A stretch of DNA of 7,533 nucleotides from positions 1 through 7,533 of the forward strand of contig JAWOGU010000690.1 of the NCBI GenBank assembly GCA_046496595.1, given 5' to 3'. This DNA is from GCA-2746795 sp046496595. GTDB lineage: Bacteria; Chloroflexota; Anaerolineae; Promineifilales; Promineifilaceae. Below are positions 6,064 to 7,533 of this stretch, in pieces. The stretch's first letter is position 1. Each line of letters opens with the position of its first letter. The position numbers and the translations under genes were made by a program. The notes below the pieces were generated by a model, which saw only the letters and a program-made list of their open reading frames with translations, was not told the DNA's origin and did no database searches.

Positions 6064-6072
6064 ATTCTACCA
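6064..6072 (-). promoter_or_regulatory. weak candidate promoter of the regulator gene (extended -10)
   Basis: Read on the minus strand this is TGGTAGAAT, an extended -10 (TGn plus a 5/6 match to TATAAT). No good -35 lies at 17-18 bases, as is common for extended -10 promoters. It would give a leader of about 205 bases before the ATG at 5850, which is long and lowers confidence. Confidence 0.3.
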
Positions 6073-6080
6073 TTTCGGGC

Positions 6081-6108
6081 TTGACAAGGGAAATTTCCTG
6101 TTTATACT
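6081..6108 (+). promoter_or_regulatory. sigma70-like promoter of aceB
   Basis: A perfect -35 TTGACA (6081-6086), a 16-base spacer and a -10 TATACT (6103-6108, 5/6) predict a start near 6115 and a leader of about 145 bases. It is the best promoter in the window. The spacer contains the 10-bp palindrome GGAAATTTCC (6089-6098). Operator-like site 2 begins about five bases after the predicted start. Confidence 0.75.
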
Positions 6109-6118
6109 TGATTTCACG

Positions 6119-6138
6119 TTTAGCGAATTTTCGCTAAA
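6119..6138. promoter_or_regulatory. operator-like site 2 over the aceB transcription start
   Basis: TTTAGCGAA-TT-TTCGCTAAA is a perfect 9-bp inverted repeat with a 2-base centre. It contains the same 13-base core as site 1, with centres 81 bp apart. At about +5 to +24 relative to the predicted start it is placed for repression of aceB by steric block. Looping between the two copies is possible. Confidence 0.7.
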
Positions 6139-6182
6139 AGAGATTATACACTAAAATTGGTTTTTTGCTAGAGGGATTGATG

Positions 6183-6239
6183 GCGGGGATGAAGGGATTT
6201 CAGGATTAAGAAAAAATCCCTTCATCACATAATCCCCGC
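6183..6239 (+). promoter_or_regulatory. long stem-loop in the aceB leader
   Basis: The outer stem GCGGGGAT (6183-6190) pairs with ATCCCCGC (6232-6239). The inner stem GAAGGGATTT (6191-6200) pairs with AAATCCCTTC (6214-6223). The loop is 13 bases and ATCACATA (6224-6231) is an 8-base bulge. In an alternative register the inner stem grows to 13 perfect pairs (6188-6200 with 6214-6226) at the cost of part of the outer stem. The structure ends 9 bases before the AAGGAG of aceB, leaving it exposed. There is no T-run after it, so it is not a standard attenuator. It may stabilise the mRNA, bind a protein, or be an inserted intergenic repeat. Confidence 0.6.
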
Positions 6240-6260
6240 AAAATTAAGAAGGAGAATCAT

Positions 6261-7533
6261 ATGCAGAAAGAAATAACTGTCAGCGACCTGACTATAACCG
6301 GTGACATCACACCCGACTTTGCAGAAATTCTCACCCCGGAAGCGCTGGCTTTCGTCGCCAGGTTGGAGACAGCCTTCGGCCAGCGCCGCCGCGACCTGCT
6401 CCAGCGCCGCGAGGAAGGTCAGAGTGAAATCGACGCCGGGAATTTCCCCGACTTTTTGCCGGAAACGGCCCACATCCGCAGCAGCGAATGGACCGTGGCC
6501 CCCATTCCCGATGACCTGCAAGACCGCCGCGTGGAAATCACTGGGCCGGTGGACCGCAAAATGATCATCAACGCCCTCAACTCCGGCGCCAACGTTTTTA
6601 TGGCCGACTTCGAGGATTCTCATTCGCCCACCTGGCAGGCCACTCTGGAAGGGCAGATTAATTTGCGTGACGCCGTGCGCCGCCAGATTACCTACACCGA
6701 CCCCCACAGCGGCAAGTTTTACCAGTTGAAAGAGAAAACGGCCGTTCTCATGGTTCGTCCCCGCGGCTGGCATCTGCAAGAAAAACATGTACTCCTGGCC
6801 GGCCAGCCCCTATCCGCTTCCCTGTTCGACTTTGGCCTCTACTTCTTCCATAATGCCGCTGAACTGCTGGCGCGGGGCACAGGTCCTTACTTCTACCTGC
6901 CCAAGCTGGAAAGCCACCTGGAAGCCCGCCTCTGGAACGACGTGTTTAACCTGGCCCAAGATGAATTGGGCATCCCGCGCGGCTCCATCCGCGCCACCGT
7001 GCTCATCGAAAATATCATGGTTACGTTTGAAATGGACGAGATTTTGTGGGAGCTGAAAGACCATTCCGCCGGCCTCAACTGCGGGCGCTGGGACTACATC
7101 TTCAGCATCATCCGCAAGTTCCGCAACTATCCCGCCTTTGTCATGCCCAACCGGGCGCAGGTGACCATGACCACCCACATGATGCATTCCTACTCCCTGC
7201 TCACCATCAAAACCTGCCACCGGCGCGGCATCCACGCCATGGGCGGCATGGCGGCCCAAATTCCTATCAAGTCTGACCCCGCAGCCAACGAAAAAGCGCT
7301 GGCGAAAGTGCGCGCCGACAAGGAACGGGAAGCCAAAGACGGCCATGACGGCACCTGGGTAGCCCATCCCGGCCTCGTCGCCATCGCCAAAGAAGAATTC
7401 GACAAATACATGCCCACGCCCAATCAGATTTTCCGCAAGCGGGAAGACGTCAACGTCACCACCGCCGATTTACTGACGGTTCCCGAAGGCGACATTACCG
7501 AAGACGGGCTGCGCGTCAACATTGACGTAGGCA
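6261..7533 (+). CDS. aceB: malate synthase A (3' end outside window)
   Basis: The product makes malate from glyoxylate and acetyl-CoA, the second step of the glyoxylate shunt, in the cytoplasm. The first 424 residues of a protein usually ~530 long are visible; the frame is open to the last base. Start: ATG at 6261 with AAGGAG (6249-6254) six bases upstream. Family blocks are clear: EITGPVDRKMIINALNSGA (92-110), VFMADFEDSHSPTW (112-125), MVRPRGWHLQEKH (164-176), GPYFYLPKLESHLEARLWND (208-227), ATVLIEN (245-251) and SAGLNCGRWDYIF (269-281). R166, E250 and D278 match the catalytic Arg and Mg2+-binding Glu/Asp of characterised malate synthase A. The catalytic Asp nearer the C-terminus would lie outside the window. 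No break or frameshift is seen. The gene is divergent from a RamB-type regulator and carries that regulator's likely operator over its promoter. Isocitrate lyase is not in view and may lie downstream. Confidence 0.96.
   Translation, partial: MQKEITVSDLTITGDITPDFAEILTPEALAFVARLETAFGQRRRDLLQRREEGQSEIDAGNFPDFLPETAHIRSSEWTVAPIPDDLQDRRVEITGPVDRKMIINALNSGANVFMADFEDSHSPTWQATLEGQINLRDAVRRQITYTDPHSGKFYQLKEKTAVLMVRPRGWHLQEKHVLLAGQPLSASLFDFGLYFFHNAAELLARGTGPYFYLPKLESHLEARLWNDVFNLAQDELGIPRGSIRATVLIENIMVTFEMDEILWELKDHSAGLNCGRWDYIFSIIRKFRNYPAFVMPNRAQVTMTTHMMHSYSLLTIKTCHRRGIHAMGGMAAQIPIKSDPAANEKALAKVRADKEREAKDGHDGTWVAHPGLVAIAKEEFDKYMPTPNQIFRKREDVNVTTADLLTVPEGDITEDGLRVNIDVG

Larger units (their letters stand above)
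5851..6260. other. 410-base divergent control region between the RamB-type regulator and aceB
   Basis: This gap contains no credible gene but is rich in structure. From left to right it holds one ACGGCCGT octamer (5928-5935), a 6-3-6 inverted repeat (5996-6010), a 6-1-6 inverted repeat (6021-6033), operator-like site 1 (6040-6055), a candidate minus-strand extended -10 (6064-6072), the aceB promoter (6081-6108) with a palindrome in its spacer, operator-like site 2 (6119-6138), and a long stem-loop (6183-6239) before the aceB ribosome binding site. From 5936 to ~5990 I see nothing specific. Confidence 0.7.

Noticed and set aside
6120..6150. A second aceB promoter with -10 TATACA at 6145-6150
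   Set aside because: The only upstream hexamer at workable spacing (TTAGCG, 19 bases) is poor and lies inside operator-like site 2. The promoter at 6081-6108 is far better.
6225..6788. Minus-strand open frame of 187 codons over the aceB start
   Set aside because: It overlaps the clearly conserved malate synthase frame and runs through its leader; it has no family signature.
6810..7367. Minus-strand open frame of 185 codons inside aceB
   Set aside because: It is antisense to conserved malate synthase blocks, including the metal-binding residues; it is a shadow frame.
1..7533. tRNA, rRNA, CRISPR array, insertion sequence or integrase
   Set aside because: No tRNA-like cloverleaf, regularly spaced repeats, transposase motifs or terminal inverted repeats with target duplications were seen on either strand.

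Overview
The window looks like chromosomal DNA of a free-living bacterium. An uncultured Chloroflexota (Anaerolineae-like) host is my best guess. The grounds are indirect: a HerA-type ATPase with a separate HAS-barrel-like protein, a RamB-type regulator beside malate synthase, simple GATT-type intergenic repeats, and a strongly over-represented octamer ACGGCCGT. No rRNA, tRNA, CRISPR array, insertion sequence or origin is visible. Most genes are GC-rich; the first ~240 bases and the two large intergenic regions are AT-rich.

Layout: (1) Bases 2-238 are the 3' end of a small membrane-protein gene entering from the left. It is followed at once by a ~210-residue protein (225-875) whose N-terminal half resembles a HAS barrel, the domain that also caps HerA ATPases. 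Its last codons lie in a five-unit heptad repeat. (2) A convergent gene, 897-1826 on the minus strand, encodes a CorA-type divalent-cation channel with the GMN signature. (3) A sigma70-like promoter and a small operator-like dyad lead into a tight plus-strand operon: mazE (1965-2222), mazF (2224-2541) and a HerA-like hexameric ATPase (2554-4269), with gaps of 1 and 12 bases. (4) Between the convergent ends of herA and the next gene lies a bulged hairpin plus a perfect nested palindrome (4270-4327). (5) A minus-strand gene (4342-5850) encodes an XRE/RamB (ScfR, DUF2083) regulator of short-chain acyl or acetate metabolism. (6) A 410-base divergent control region separates it from malate synthase A (aceB, 6261 to beyond the window end). 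The coding sequence of aceB stays open to the last base.

The most coherent biology is in parts 5 and 6. A RamB-type regulator faces the malate synthase gene of the glyoxylate shunt, and the region between them carries two copies of the same 13-base core (GCGAATTTTCGCT) 81 bases apart. One copy lies just downstream of a good aceB promoter; the other lies just downstream of a weaker candidate promoter for the regulator. This suggests autoregulation plus control of aceB. The aceB leader also holds an ~18-bp imperfect stem-loop ending 9 bases before the Shine-Dalgarno sequence. The second theme is HerA: a HAS-barrel-like protein and a HAS-barrel ATPase lie within 2 kb, with the ATPase translationally packed behind a MazEF toxin-antitoxin pair and no NurA nuclease in view.
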